DNA of 64,000 nt from assembly GCF_014137995.1 (NCBI RefSeq), contig NZ_JACGWV010000001.1, forward strand, positions 558,001-622,000, in the 5' to 3' direction. Below the pieces are notes generated by a model. That model did no database searches, had not been told where the DNA came from, and saw nothing but the letters and a program-made list of their open reading frames with translations. The DNA comes from Promicromonospora sukumoe (GTDB taxonomy: Bacteria; Actinomycetota; Actinomycetes; Actinomycetales; Cellulomonadaceae). The position numbers and the translations under genes were made by a program. Numbering within the stretch: position 1 is the stretch's first letter; each line of letters opens with the position of its first letter. Below, piece after piece: positions 56,640-64,000 of this stretch.

Positions 56640-57353
56640 TCACCGGATCGTGAGGTAGTCCTGCGGCTCGTCGGCGGTGGCGTCGGCGGCTTCGCCGGCA
56701 GGCTCCGCGCACGGGCCCTGGGCCGGGTCGCGCGGTCCGGGGGCATCGTGGCACCCGATCGCCGCCCGCTGCCGGGCGCGGTCGCAGGTCACCGTGATGA
56801 CGCCCTCCGGAGGCTGGTCCGTGTCCCAGGTGCGCGGCACCCAGGCGTACAGCGGGCAGCCCAGCCGGGACGCGACGCGACGGGCGGCGCGCGCCGCACG
56901 GACGAGGTCCGGGTGGCTGCCTGGTGCACCGGCGTCGATCGTCAGCACCGCGTCGACGGGTCCCGCGACCGACCGCAGCTCCGTGGCGAGCACCTCCGGC
57001 GGGTTCCACTGCAGGTGCGCGGCGCGGTGCTCCAGCAGCGTCGCCTCCCGGGCGCCGAGCAGGCGAGCCGCCCGGAGGAGCTGCGCCGCGCGGACCGGGC
57101 GACGTCGTCCGTCCGGGTCGGGACCCGGGTCGTGGGTCATGCAGATCACCTGCACGGCGGTGCCGGTGTCGGCGAACGCGGCAATCACACCGCCCAGCGT
57201 CACCGTGGCGTCGAAGGGATGGGCGCACACGACCAGGAGGCGCCGGGTCCTCGGAAGGGGCTCTGGTGGCGACTCGGCCACGCGCTCGGGCTTGCTCTCG
57301 GGCTCGGGCGCGGTCTCGCGCGGGGCGACCTCGTGGACGACCGTGGCTCGCAT
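56640..57353 (-). CDS. PIG-L-family protein with altered active site
   Basis: A 237-residue protein of the LmbE/PIG-L (MshB-like) zinc deacetylase fold: RRLLVVCAHPFDATVTLGGV opens the domain, then MTHDP and a later SHPDLVRAA motif that holds the third zinc ligand. In active members the first motif is A-H-P-D-D-E. Here it is A-H-P-F-D-A (His45, Phe47, Asp48, Ala49): the zinc-binding His and second Asp remain, but the Asp that acts as general base is Phe. It may be inactive, use another base, or serve a different role. Conserved neighbours that would show a pathway are missing. Confidence 0.8.
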   Translation of the reverse strand: MRATVVHEVAPRETAPEPESKPERVAESPPEPLPRTRRLLVVCAHPFDATVTLGGVIAAFADTGTAVQVICMTHDPGPDPDGRRRPVRAAQLLRAARLLGAREATLLEHRAAHLQWNPPEVLATELRSVAGPVDAVLTIDAGAPGSHPDLVRAARAARRVASRLGCPLYAWVPRTWDTDQPPEGVITVTCDRARQRAAIGCHDAPGPRDPAQGPCAEPAGEAADATADEPQDYLTIR

Positions 57354-57522
57354 GGCAGCTCCCCTCAGGAGGTGGTTCCTCCTGAGGGTCGCTCCGGCGG
57401 CCCGGGGCGGGGCAGGGACCAAGGTCCCCTCGCGGCCGGGTGAAGGTCCCGCGGGTACGTCCCTGGCTTCTATCGGCCGACGGCGGTTCGCCCGGTCGGT
57501 CTGTCGGTCGGTCGACGTCGGC

Positions 57523-58074
57523 TCAGTTGGTCGAAGCCGCCGACGCAGCCGCCGGCCGCTCGCCGAACCACTGCTCGGCGCCCCACGCCTCGAACAGCTG
57601 CACCTCGGTGAACCCCAGCCGCTTCGCGAGGCGCATCGAGCGCTCGTTGGCGGTCTGGGTGACGAGTACGACCGGCTCGTCCGGGACGGCGTCGTCGAAC
57701 CACCCGAGGACCGCGGCGCAGGCCTCGGCGGCGTACCCCTGCCCCCACGCGTTCGGGAGAAACAGGTAGCCGAGCTCCACCCGTCCGAGGGCCGGACCGA
57801 ACTCGTGGTTCCCGGTGCGCCGGTCGAGCTGGACCAACCCGATCATCGCCCCGTCGAGGTCGACGACGAACTGACCCGAGCGCGCCTGAGGCGTCGCGGA
57901 GATCTCGCGTTCGAGCTCGTCGCGCGGTCGGGCGCCGCCGACGTAGGCGTTCACCTCGTGGGATGCGCCGAGCTCGATGATCGTGGCGCGGTCGCGTGGC
58001 TCGGGCTGCCGGAGAAGGAGCCGTTCGGTGCTGATCGGGGCGGGAGGCCAGGTGAGGGGTCCGAGGTCTGCCAT
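57523..58074 (-). CDS. RimJ/RimL-type GNAT acetyltransferase
   Basis: A 183-residue GNAT of the RimJ/RimL group: ISTERLLLRQPEPRDRATII at the N-terminus, VELGYLFLPNAWGQGYAAEA with the acetyl-CoA-binding Q-G-Y-A-A, and NERSMRLAKRLGFTEV near the end. The C-terminus (PAAASAASTN) is low complexity. It acetylates an amine of an unknown protein or small molecule. The gene is isolated between divergent and convergent neighbours. Confidence 0.9.
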   Translation of the reverse strand: MADLGPLTWPPAPISTERLLLRQPEPRDRATIIELGASHEVNAYVGGARPRDELEREISATPQARSGQFVVDLDGAMIGLVQLDRRTGNHEFGPALGRVELGYLFLPNAWGQGYAAEACAAVLGWFDDAVPDEPVVLVTQTANERSMRLAKRLGFTEVQLFEAWGAEQWFGERPAAASAASTN

Positions 58075-58146
58075 CGGTGCAGGTTACCGATCTTGTCCGG
58101 GGTGGTTCCACGGGCGTGTCGGTGGTCGTCGCTAGGGTCCCGCACT

Positions 58147-58659
58147 GTGGACTTGATCGCGATGCAGGTCGCCGAGGACCTGATCGGAACGCCCGAGGAC
58201 GCCGAGCGGATCGGCCGGGGGATGAGCGACGCCCAATGGGCGCTTGAGGGACCGAGGAACGCCGACGCGTGGACCGATGCCGACCCGGAGGCCAGGCTTG
58301 AGATGGACTGGACCCTGCGTGTGGTCGACCAGCTGATCGCCGGCGACCGTGACACGAGAGATCACTCGGTTCACTCACAGCAGGGGTTCTCCATGTACGA
58401 CGGCTACCTCATCCCGCTCGACGACGAGGAGGCCGGCATCATGGTGCAGTCCGCGCACGACGTGAAGCATGCCGCCGACTTCTTGGAGACGTTCGTGGGC
58501 GACGACGGTCCGCTGGATCGCCATGTCGGCCTCCTCCGGGCGCGTTATGACGAGGAGCAGCTTCGGGCCGGGCGCGCGACGCTCCGCCGGACCGTGGGGT
58601 TCTACGTCCGTGCGCGAGATCGGCAGATGGCGGTCGTGAAGTACTGCGCGGTCGGCTGA
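58147..58659 (+). CDS. Hypothetical protein (170 aa), head of small-gene cluster
   Basis: Not recognised. It is an acidic soluble alpha/beta protein with MSDAQWALEGPRNADAWTDA and SMYDGYLIPLDDEEAGIMVQ segments and a C-terminal FYVRARDRQMAVVKYCAVG strand. No signal peptide or membrane segment. GTG at 58147 is preferred; ATG at 58162 is also in frame. It is the first of a run of short, co-directional or interleaved genes up to 61178, lower in GC than the rest of the window, which resembles an accessory immunity-gene island. Confidence 0.65.
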   Translation: MDLIAMQVAEDLIGTPEDAERIGRGMSDAQWALEGPRNADAWTDADPEARLEMDWTLRVVDQLIAGDRDTRDHSVHSQQGFSMYDGYLIPLDDEEAGIMVQSAHDVKHAADFLETFVGDDGPLDRHVGLLRARYDEEQLRAGRATLRRTVGFYVRARDRQMAVVKYCAVG

Positions 58660-58685
58660 CGCGGGCGCGGGCAGGAGCCGGGGCG

Positions 58686-59225
58686 ATGACGATCCTCGAC
58701 ATATTGTTGGACTGGGACGCCGATCGGGACGACGGCCGGCCGGGTAGCTCGTGGTTCAACGGGCTCGCGGAATCTCTCAGGCGTCGACAGACCGAGTGGC
58801 TGGCTGAGGTCGGCGCGGTCGACCGGTTGGACGACGGAGCTTCGTGGGTGCTGCTCTCCTGGATCGAGGCAGCGGCGACCCAGGTCGTCAGGACCCGATC
58901 GAGGTCGGTGCTGGACGCTGCCGTCTTCGGGATGGCACTGATGACCAGGAGTGACCTGGACTGGAGGGACGTCTCTCTTGTCGGATCGCTCGTGCGCCGG
59001 GGCGCGCTCCTGGCCGGGCTTCCCTACGAGGCCGGCGTGACGGACGTCTGTGCACGTACTGGAGCGCTGGGTGAGGTGGCGGCTCCCCGGCTCCTGCGGA
59101 TGGACTCGGCCATGCCCCGGACGTACGCCGAGTCGGGATCCGGCGAGACGTTCGTGTTCGAGCGGGTGTCTCCGGACTTCGATGTTGATGAGCTGGAACG
59201 ATGGCTTGAGGGTGAGTCAGAGTGA
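58686..59225 (+). CDS. Hypothetical protein (179 aa)
   Basis: Not recognised. It begins MTILDILLDWDADRDDGRPG, is rich in helices (WVLLSWIEAAATQVVRTRSR; VFGMALMTRSDLDWRDVSLV) and ends in an acidic helix (VDELERWLEGESE). It starts 26 bases after the previous gene and is probably in the same operon. Size, acidity and context fit an immunity protein of a polymorphic toxin system, but no toxin gene is present and the family is unknown. Confidence 0.65.
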   Translation: MTILDILLDWDADRDDGRPGSSWFNGLAESLRRRQTEWLAEVGAVDRLDDGASWVLLSWIEAAATQVVRTRSRSVLDAAVFGMALMTRSDLDWRDVSLVGSLVRRGALLAGLPYEAGVTDVCARTGALGEVAAPRLLRMDSAMPRTYAESGSGETFVFERVSPDFDVDELERWLEGESE

Positions 59226-59250
59226 CAGACCGACAACCTCCGATGTGCCT

Positions 59251-59285
59251 GCTGGCATCAACGACGCCGTGAGCCCTGTCGCTGA
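59251..59285 (+). pseudogene. Truncated copy of the start of the SMI1-like gene
   Basis: 35 bases here match 60142-60176 with one difference. In frame from GTG at 59245 this encodes V-P-A-G-I-N-D-A-V-S-P-V-A, against V-A-A-G-I-I-D-A-V-S-P-V-A at the start of the intact gene. Homology stops soon after, where a small membrane-protein gene lies on the other strand. It looks like the residue of a duplicated gene. Confidence 0.7.
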
Positions 59286-59294
59286 TGCCCGTGC

Positions 59295-59543
59295 TCAGTC
59301 GGGCTCGGGCGGGTCCTGGTCTGTGTCGGGCCGCCGCGCCATAGCCATCGCGAAGATCGGTGCGAGCCCGGCTCCGATCGCGATGCCGATCCCGATGCTC
59401 ATCGGGCCGAAGAACCCGGTGAACACCGCGCCCAGCGCCACACCGACGCCGATCCCCAGCGCGAAGCCGGCGACCCAGTTCCAGGGTGGCTGCTTGGGGC
59501 TGCGCGGGTCATCAACGTGCTCGCCGGGTTCGTCGTCGACCAT
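59295..59543 (-). CDS. Small glycine-zipper membrane protein
   Basis: About 82 residues. An acidic N-terminus (DDEPGEHVDD) precedes two tightly packed hydrophobic helices rich in Gly (WVAGFALGIGVGVALGAVFT and SIGIGIAIGAGLAPIFAMAM) and an acidic C-terminus. Similar small actinobacterial membrane proteins have no known function. ATG at 59543; a GTG three codons earlier is possible. It interrupts the direct-repeat remnant of the SMI1-like gene. Confidence 0.7.
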   Translation of the reverse strand: MVDDEPGEHVDDPRSPKQPPWNWVAGFALGIGVGVALGAVFTGFFGPMSIGIGIAIGAGLAPIFAMAMARRPDTDQDPPEPD

Positions 59544-59641
59544 GAGGTCCACCGTAGGTGGGGAGCGCTGGCCAGGTCCTGCACTTTCGGGGGCAGCCGA
59601 AGGCTGATCGGCGCAGGGAGCTGCCGGGCCCCGCCTGGCGT

Positions 59642-60085
59642 TCAGTTACTGTCCCATGGGAAGTCGACGTGCCACCAGCGGTGGGAGTAGTCGAGCCGGG
59701 CGGGGAACTTCGCGAGGATCCGGTCGCCCATGCTCCGGACAAGGCGCCGGAGTTCTTGAGCCGGACGTCGGGGCAGGCTTTGAATCGCCTGCTCGAGCGT
59801 GTCCCGATCATCGCGCGTATCACCGCAGCATCCACGGATGCCGCAGCCGTAGACGAACTTCGGCCAGCGGTTTGAGGTTCTGGCCTCACGTTCCCAGTTC
59901 CTGAGAGCGCTGAAGATGCCTCCGGGCCAGTGCTCGGCCAGCAGGATGGCGGCGTGGGTTGAGCCGGAGAGCCGGCCGTCCTTCGTTGACGCTTCCCGAA
60001 CCGGGTGGCGTCGTTGGGCCTCGGCCCGTCGTAGATCGCGTACGGCTGCGCGTCGTCGCAGCGTGGAGGGACGCCTACGCGGCAT
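59642..60085 (-). CDS. Conserved hypothetical protein, Arg-rich (147 aa)
   Basis: A very basic protein: the first 35 residues are Arg-rich (MPRRRPSTLRRRAAVRDLRR), the middle holds a Cys group (FVYGCGIRGCCGDTRDDRD), and the end LPRRPAQELRRLVRSMGDRI resembles a motif found in many short actinobacterial proteins encoded in accessory regions. No function is known to me. ATG at 60085. Confidence 0.6.
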   Translation of the reverse strand: MPRRRPSTLRRRAAVRDLRRAEAQRRHPVREASTKDGRLSGSTHAAILLAEHWPGGIFSALRNWEREARTSNRWPKFVYGCGIRGCCGDTRDDRDTLEQAIQSLPRRPAQELRRLVRSMGDRILAKFPARLDYSHRWWHVDFPWDSN

Positions 60086-60135
60086 GTCCCTTCGTGTTGG
60101 TCAGCATGGTGAGGATTCTGGCATACCGAACGTAG

Positions 60136-60717
60136 GTGGCGGCTGGCATCATCGACGCCGTGAGCCCTGTCGCTGAACTCGCCCTCAGGGTCCTGCGTCG
60201 AGCCGATCTCAGGCTTGGGCGCGGGCTGAGTGACGACCAGATCGCTGACATCCAGGCCACGTACGGCTTCACGTTCAACCGCGACCACGCCGATGTTCTC
60301 CGACATGCGACGCCCAAGGTCTGGACCGACTGGACCGGCGACGAGCAGAGCCTCCGAGACAGCCTTGGCTGGCCGGTCGAGGGCGTTCTGTCCGACGTCG
60401 CGAATGCCTTCTGGACGCCGGCCTGGGGCGAACGGCCGAGGACCAAGGCCGCAGCGGTCGACGTCGCCCGACGCCACTTGGCCGCAATGCCGCAGCTCGT
60501 GCCGGTCTACGGTAACCGGTACATTCCCGCAGCACCGGAGCCGAGTGGTGCACCGGTGTTCTCCGCCTACCAGACGGACGTCATTCATTACGGGACGGAT
60601 CTCGCGGATTATTGCGCCCACGAGTTCCTCGGGGTTTCGACGGGCCGGACCCATCACCGGCGTATCGAATTCTGGTCCGACCTGGTCGAGGGGGTCGGCG
60701 GTGTCGAATTCTGGTGA
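60136..60717 (+). CDS. SMI1/KNR4-like protein, possible immunity protein
   Basis: About 193 residues. The region LSDDQIADIQATYGFTFNRD, then WPVEGVLSDVANAFWTPAWG and APVFSAYQTDVIHYGTDLAD fits a group of SMI1/KNR4-like proteins seen in actinobacteria. SUKH/SMI1 folds are frequent immunity proteins that neutralise secreted toxins, though many members have other roles. GTG at 60136 is chosen because the duplicated fragment at 59245 keeps a GTG at the same place; GTG 60160 is the alternative. Its stop overlaps a GTG of the next gene. Confidence 0.65.
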   Translation: MAAGIIDAVSPVAELALRVLRRADLRLGRGLSDDQIADIQATYGFTFNRDHADVLRHATPKVWTDWTGDEQSLRDSLGWPVEGVLSDVANAFWTPAWGERPRTKAAAVDVARRHLAAMPQLVPVYGNRYIPAAPEPSGAPVFSAYQTDVIHYGTDLADYCAHEFLGVSTGRTHHRRIEFWSDLVEGVGGVEFW

Positions 60718-60728
60718 TCGTAGGGGCC

Positions 60729-61178
60729 ATGACTGCTAGCGCAGACCGGCAGTCCGTGACACACCGGGTGAGTTCCTCGGGGCTGGAACTGCTTGAGATT
60801 CTTCCCGACAGCGGTGCTCTGAACGGAGCGTGGCGGCGCGTCATCAGAGGCGACGTCGTGCCCGATCTTCGGGTCCCGGATGTCGACCGGGCGAGCACGC
60901 TGGAGAACCTCGCCGCCCGCTGGCTGGAATGCATGAGGCGCTGGGGAGTGGCGGACGAAGGGGAGAACTTCCTCATCGGCCTTCCCGGGTCGCCGCCCGA
61001 GGTGGCGCTCGCGACGATGACCGGCGAGGTCGACCTGTCTCCACTCGGTCTCTGTCCCGGCGAACCAGAATTCGTGGCCAGCAATCTCGATCGCACCGTG
61101 GCCGTCGGCGTGACGGCTGAGGAGCGGGAGTTCTGGATCGTACGAGTCGACTGGGACGGTGCCCCAGCCAGCCTTTGA
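60729..61178 (+). CDS. Hypothetical protein (149 aa), immunity-like
   Basis: Not recognised. Soluble, with LEILPDSGALNGAWRRVIRG, STLENLAARWLECMRRWGVA and a C-terminal beta part, EREFWIVRVDWDGAPASL. ATG at 60729 follows AGGGG; a GTG at 60714 overlaps the SMI1-like stop and would couple the two genes. Position and size suggest part of the same immunity-like operon. Confidence 0.65.
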   Translation: MTASADRQSVTHRVSSSGLELLEILPDSGALNGAWRRVIRGDVVPDLRVPDVDRASTLENLAARWLECMRRWGVADEGENFLIGLPGSPPEVALATMTGEVDLSPLGLCPGEPEFVASNLDRTVAVGVTAEEREFWIVRVDWDGAPASL

Positions 61179-61194
61179 ACGTCGGTCGAGCGTG

Positions 61195-62223
61195 TCACGC
61201 CGCCCGGTCGTCGCGCCGCACCGGCATGAGGAGCACGACGGCGTCCGGCCCGTGCACCGCCGCGAGGCGGAGGGCGTCGCGTTCACCGACCGTGAGCACG
61301 AGGTCGGCGTCGCCGAACGAGCGGACGGCGTCGGCGAGGTACTCCCGGTCGAACGCGACGGATCCGGGCTCGTCGCCCACGCGGACCTCTGCGGGGTCGA
61401 GCCCGAGCAGGACTAGATCGCCGCGTCGGACACCCGGCCGTCGCTCGGCCGGGCCCTGCACGACCTGGGCCAGCAGGTCAGACGCCGTCATCGTCACACC
61501 ACCCCTGACCGATGACGCCCCCGCGCTCCAGGACCCGTGCGCATCGAGCAGAGCCCGGTAGTCGGGGTAGAGCGCATCGACGGCCGCACCCTCCACGTCA
61601 CCGAGCGCGACCCGGTTCGCGGTAAGAGACACATCAACCGGCCCGGTCTCCGCGCCGGCCAGAAAAGCGTCCACGACCGCGACCGGCACGATGACCCGCA
61701 CGGCCGGCCCCGTCACGCCCGAGAACGGGACACCCACGACACCCATCCGGTGCCGGTCCGTCGCGACCAGCCGGAGCGCCCCGCCGTCGACGTCGAACAG
61801 CACCCCGCGCAGGGCCGGCCAGCCGGAGCCGTCACCGACGGCGTGCCGGACCGAGCGCAGCGCGGCACGCAGCTCGGCGGCATCGACCGTGACCCGAGTG
61901 GTCGCCGCCAGGAGTTCTCGCACCTGCGCGAGGTGGGCGGTCGACGCGGCGAGCTCCGCCTCCAGGCGACGCTGATGGGCGTCGACGACCCGGTGGGCGG
62001 TGACGGGGTCGCCGGTGATGACGCGGCAGATGTCGGCGACCGGCATCCCCGTCAGCCGCATCCGGGCGACGAGCCTCGCGCGTTCGACCTGGTCGGGCGC
62101 GTACCAGCGGTAGCCGGTGGCCGGGTCCACGCGCGCGGGGCGCAGCACGCCCGCGGCGTCGTAGTAGCGCAGGGCGCTGACGGGCAGGTCCGAGGCGCGC
62201 GAGAACGCGCCGACGGTGAGCAT
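61195..62223 (-). CDS. MerR regulator fused to a DNA sliding-clamp-like domain
   Basis: A 342-residue chimera. Residues 1-70 are a MerR winged helix (VGAFSRASDLPVSALRYYDA; GYRWYAPDQVERARLVARMR), then a coiled-coil dimerisation helix (about 75-108). From about 110 to the end the protein resembles the beta subunit of DNA polymerase III: LRGVLFDVDGGALRLVATDR-H-R (clamp ATDxHR motif), YPDYRALL, and VAFDREYLADAVRSFGDADL followed by VVLLMPVR at the C-terminus, like the clamp's M-P-V-R-L end. It lacks enough length for all three clamp domains. An operator of MerR type lies just upstream, and the MFS gene upstream on the same strand has a second copy, so it likely controls the exporter. Confidence 0.88.
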   Translation of the reverse strand: MLTVGAFSRASDLPVSALRYYDAAGVLRPARVDPATGYRWYAPDQVERARLVARMRLTGMPVADICRVITGDPVTAHRVVDAHQRRLEAELAASTAHLAQVRELLAATTRVTVDAAELRAALRSVRHAVGDGSGWPALRGVLFDVDGGALRLVATDRHRMGVVGVPFSGVTGPAVRVIVPVAVVDAFLAGAETGPVDVSLTANRVALGDVEGAAVDALYPDYRALLDAHGSWSAGASSVRGGVTMTASDLLAQVVQGPAERRPGVRRGDLVLLGLDPAEVRVGDEPGSVAFDREYLADAVRSFGDADLVLTVGERDALRLAAVHGPDAVVLLMPVRRDDRAA

Positions 62224-62250
62224 CGTTGCGGGGTGCACGGGTCCAGCATC

Positions 62251-62273
62251 GACCCTCGACCGGGTCGAGGGTC
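62251..62273 (-). promoter_or_regulatory. MerR-type operator/promoter of the fusion gene
   Basis: GACCCTCGACC-G-GGTCGAGGGTC is a perfect 11-bp dyad. On the reverse strand TGGACC, a 19-base spacer holding the dyad and GATGCT form the long-spacer promoter typical of MerR regulation, 28 bases before the start codon. Confidence 0.8.
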
Positions 62274-62282
62274 CAGCCCAAG

Positions 62283-63461
62283 TCACGACGACGCCGACCG
62301 GAGCCGGGTAGCGGCCAGAGCGCACAGCCCGAGGACGACGGCGCAGCAGCCCAGCGCCGCACCCGCGGAGACCCGTTCGGCGAGGGCACCGAGCAGGTTG
62401 TTGGACACGACGACCGGCGCGAGCTGTGCCAGCGCCGTCCACGCCTGGACCCGCGCCAGGTGGGTGCGCGGCGCGCTCCCCAGCACGAACGGCGCCAGGT
62501 GCGCGACGGCGACGCCCGTCCCGACCCCGACGACGACGGCCGCTCCCGCGACCAGGACCGGCGCACCGACGGAGGCGACCAGCCCCACGCCGCCCGCTGC
62601 CACGGCCAGCCCGAGCGCCACGGCCCGCCCGGTCCGCCGCGCCGTCCCGGTCCGGGCCACGACGAGCGTGGCGCCGATCGACCCCGCCGCCTGCGCGGCG
62701 ACCACGAGACCTGTCGTCCCGGCGCTCCACCCGGACGCCCGCCCGAGCAGCGGCACCAGCAGCGACGACACGGGCAGGACGACGGCGGCGACGGCGCCCG
62801 TCAGCACGAGAGCGACCGCCAGCCCGCGCGTCCGGGCGACCACGCGGGCGCCGTCGGACAGGGACCGCCAGAGCGGTTCCGCGCCCGGCCCGACGTCGCG
62901 CCGGGGCCGGATCACCGCGAGGACGAGCAGGACGACGGCGAAGCCGGCGGCGTCGGCCACCGCGATGGCGGGCAGGCCGACCGTGGCGACCAGGAGGCCG
63001 CCGAGCGGCGCGCCGACGAGCAGGACGGTCTGGCCGAGGCTCTGGCGCAGGGCCAGCGCGCGGGGGAGCGCGGCGTCGTCGACGAGGCGGCGGGGCATCG
63101 AGCCCAGGGCGGGCAGGGAGAACGCCGAGACGATGCCGGAGGCCAGGCCGGCGGCGGCGAGCAGCCACGGCGTCGGGCCGGTGGCGTGCAGGCCGGACGC
63201 GAGCGCGAGGCACACCGTGACCATGACGGACTCGGTGACGAGGAGCAGGCGTCGGGCGCCGACGCGGTCGGCGACGGAGCCGCCCACCAGCACCAGGAGG
63301 AGCCGGGGCAGGCCCGACGCCGTCAGGACGAGTGCGGCGACCTGGCCGCCGTGCGACGCCGCGGCCCAGCCGAGCGCGAACCACAGGACGGTACTGCCGA
63401 GCTGGCTGAGGGTGCTCGCGGCGAGAAAGGCGAGCCAGGCGCGGGGGAGCGGTGCGGACAT
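62283..63461 (-). CDS. MFS transporter (exporter-like)
   Basis: A 392-residue membrane protein with about 12 hydrophobic segments. Motif A between segments two and three is GGSVADRVGARRLLL. The sequence resembles the enterobactin-exporter/MFS_3 group (LPALGSMPRRLVDDAALPRA; LRQSLGQTVLLVGAPLGGLL), which exports drugs or siderophores. ATG at 63461. Its promoter carries the same dyad as the MerR-fusion promoter; the regulator gene follows 59 bases after its stop. Ligand unknown. Confidence 0.92.
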   Translation of the reverse strand: MSAPLPRAWLAFLAASTLSQLGSTVLWFALGWAAASHGGQVAALVLTASGLPRLLLVLVGGSVADRVGARRLLLVTESVMVTVCLALASGLHATGPTPWLLAAAGLASGIVSAFSLPALGSMPRRLVDDAALPRALALRQSLGQTVLLVGAPLGGLLVATVGLPAIAVADAAGFAVVLLVLAVIRPRRDVGPGAEPLWRSLSDGARVVARTRGLAVALVLTGAVAAVVLPVSSLLVPLLGRASGWSAGTTGLVVAAQAAGSIGATLVVARTGTARRTGRAVALGLAVAAGGVGLVASVGAPVLVAGAAVVVGVGTGVAVAHLAPFVLGSAPRTHLARVQAWTALAQLAPVVVSNNLLGALAERVSAGAALGCCAVVLGLCALAATRLRSASS

Positions 63462-63472
63462 GCCGCGACCCT

Positions 63473-63498
63473 GGGGGATCGACCGGGTCGAGGGTCAA
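63473..63498 (-). promoter_or_regulatory. MerR-type operator/promoter of the MFS gene
   Basis: TCGACC-G-GGTCGA (63479-63491) lies inside a reverse-strand promoter with TTGACC (63498-63493) and a 19-base spacer, the long spacing that MerR proteins correct by DNA distortion. The core equals the dyad at 62251-62273. Confidence 0.75.
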
Positions 63499-63543
63499 CG
63501 GCTTCGGACCCGGGGGAGCAACCCCGCGACTACGATCGAACGC

Positions 63544-64000
63544 GTGCGACTGTTCGAGAACCTGACCGCGACGCCGCGACCCGCCTGGCCCGAGCTGCAA
63601 CACCTCGTCGACGAGGCGTCGGTGAGCGTCAAGATCCTGGAGGCCGACGACGCGACCAGCCGCCGCACCCTCGAACAGCTCCAGGTGACGACCGGGTCGT
63701 TCCTGGGCGCCGTCGTCGTGCACACTGGCGGGTTGCTGATCGACCAGGGATGGCTGCGGGTGTACGGCAGCCCGGGTGGTTCTGGCGGCCTCGTTGGCGC
63801 GGACGACGTCGGGGACGACGTCGGCCCGCCGGACCCGGGGCGGCTGCCCGACCTGGCCGCGATGAACGAGTTCCCGCCGACCCCGGAGGCCTCCTGGTAC
63901 GCGGCCCACGGGCTCGTCGTCGCGCACGACGTGCTGGGCGGCACCTACGCGCTCAACGGGCCGCATCCGGGGTCGGTCGGGCGGCCGGGAGGTCCCGGCG
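63544..64000 (+). CDS. DUF2625 family protein, N-terminal part
   Basis: The frame runs off the right edge with no stop. Visible residues begin VRLFENLTATPRPAWPELQH, then LQVTTGSFLGAVVVHTGGLL, IDQGWLRVYGS and AHGLVVAHDVLGGTYALNG, which fit DUF2625 (Q-x-T-T-x-S-x-x-G-A, G-G-x-x-x-D-x-G-W-x-R, D-V-x-G-G-x-x-x-x-N). Function unknown; family members occur scattered in bacteria and resemble SUKH-like immunity folds only loosely. GTG at 63544 is chosen as the first start after the divergent MFS promoter. Confidence 0.8.
   Translation, partial: MRLFENLTATPRPAWPELQHLVDEASVSVKILEADDATSRRTLEQLQVTTGSFLGAVVVHTGGLLIDQGWLRVYGSPGGSGGLVGADDVGDDVGPPDPGRLPDLAAMNEFPPTPEASWYAAHGLVVAHDVLGGTYALNGPHPGSVGRPGGPG

Noticed and set aside
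58147..61178. Prophage remnant
   Set aside because: No integrase, capsid, tail or lysis gene and no attachment repeat; an immunity-like island fits better.
1..64000. tRNA or rRNA genes
   Set aside because: No cloverleaf with a GGTTCGAATC-type T-loop or rRNA sequence was noticed on either strand; a covariance scan (tRNAscan-SE, Infernal) would be needed to exclude them fully.

Overview
The window is very GC-rich DNA with dense, mostly short-spaced genes on both strands and frequent GTG/TTG starts. The gene content points to a soil-type actinobacterium of order Micrococcales, close to Cellulomonas, Cellulosimicrobium, Isoptericola or Promicromonospora. Supporting signs are a thioredoxin-fold-independent, mycothiol-type ArsC, an LAxTG sorting signal (sortase E type), Tat-secreted DyP peroxidase, ACC deaminase and many LacI-controlled glycoside hydrolases. 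This placement is inference from gene content, not from a marker gene. No rRNA, tRNA or CRISPR array was seen, and no phage or transposase gene.

Layout. 1-2168: C-terminal part of a secreted surface protein, probably an S8 peptidase. 2344-4806: aminotransferase class IV, alpha/beta hydrolase and its divergent TetR. 5027-11686: copper/haem-peroxidase block (membrane protein, CopC, PCuAC, DyP, PepSY protein, DUF5134, BlaI-type repressor, Cys-rich small protein). 11834-19416: envelope block with an M15 D,D-carboxypeptidase divergent from a repeat-built LAATG surface protein, then a LuxR regulator. 19474-20379: patatin. 20575-29910: glycan-use locus (GH125, GH3, ABC sugar importer, LacI, GH5), with paired operators between importer and LacI. 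29894-33612: D-aminoacylase, GntR, ACC deaminase. 33710-38298: AI-2E transporter, then a two-component system divergent from an ABC-2 exporter. 38305-42169: TetR/epimerase and SDR/XRE divergent pairs. 42306-46626: secreted GH43 and its LacI. 46699-51070: assorted small genes (UBP zinc finger, TetR/VOC pair, HEAT protein, DHFR-like). 51289-54822: arsenic locus with an ArsR-ArsC fusion. 54924-57353: GAF-GAF sensor kinase and an atypical PIG-L protein. 58147-61178: run of small immunity-like genes with one degraded copy. 61195-63461: MFS exporter and a MerR regulator fused to a DNA sliding-clamp-like domain. 63544-end: DUF2625 protein, cut by the window.

The most unusual signal is not a gene. 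At least fourteen long stem-loops sit 10-80 bases after stop codons. Arms are about 12-32 bp, several perfect, and the same sequences recur at distant loci in recognisable families (A: 3106 and 51193; B: 4833 and 31581; C: 39941 and 42225; D: 48471, 50224 and 50344). One is a perfect 64-bp palindrome, one is built from 16-bp periodic units, and one lies inside the 5' coding part of the GH3 gene. None has a U-tract. They look like a dispersed class of 3'-end palindromic elements that may act as bidirectional terminators or RNA-stability elements; whether they are mobile or simply converged cannot be settled from one window.
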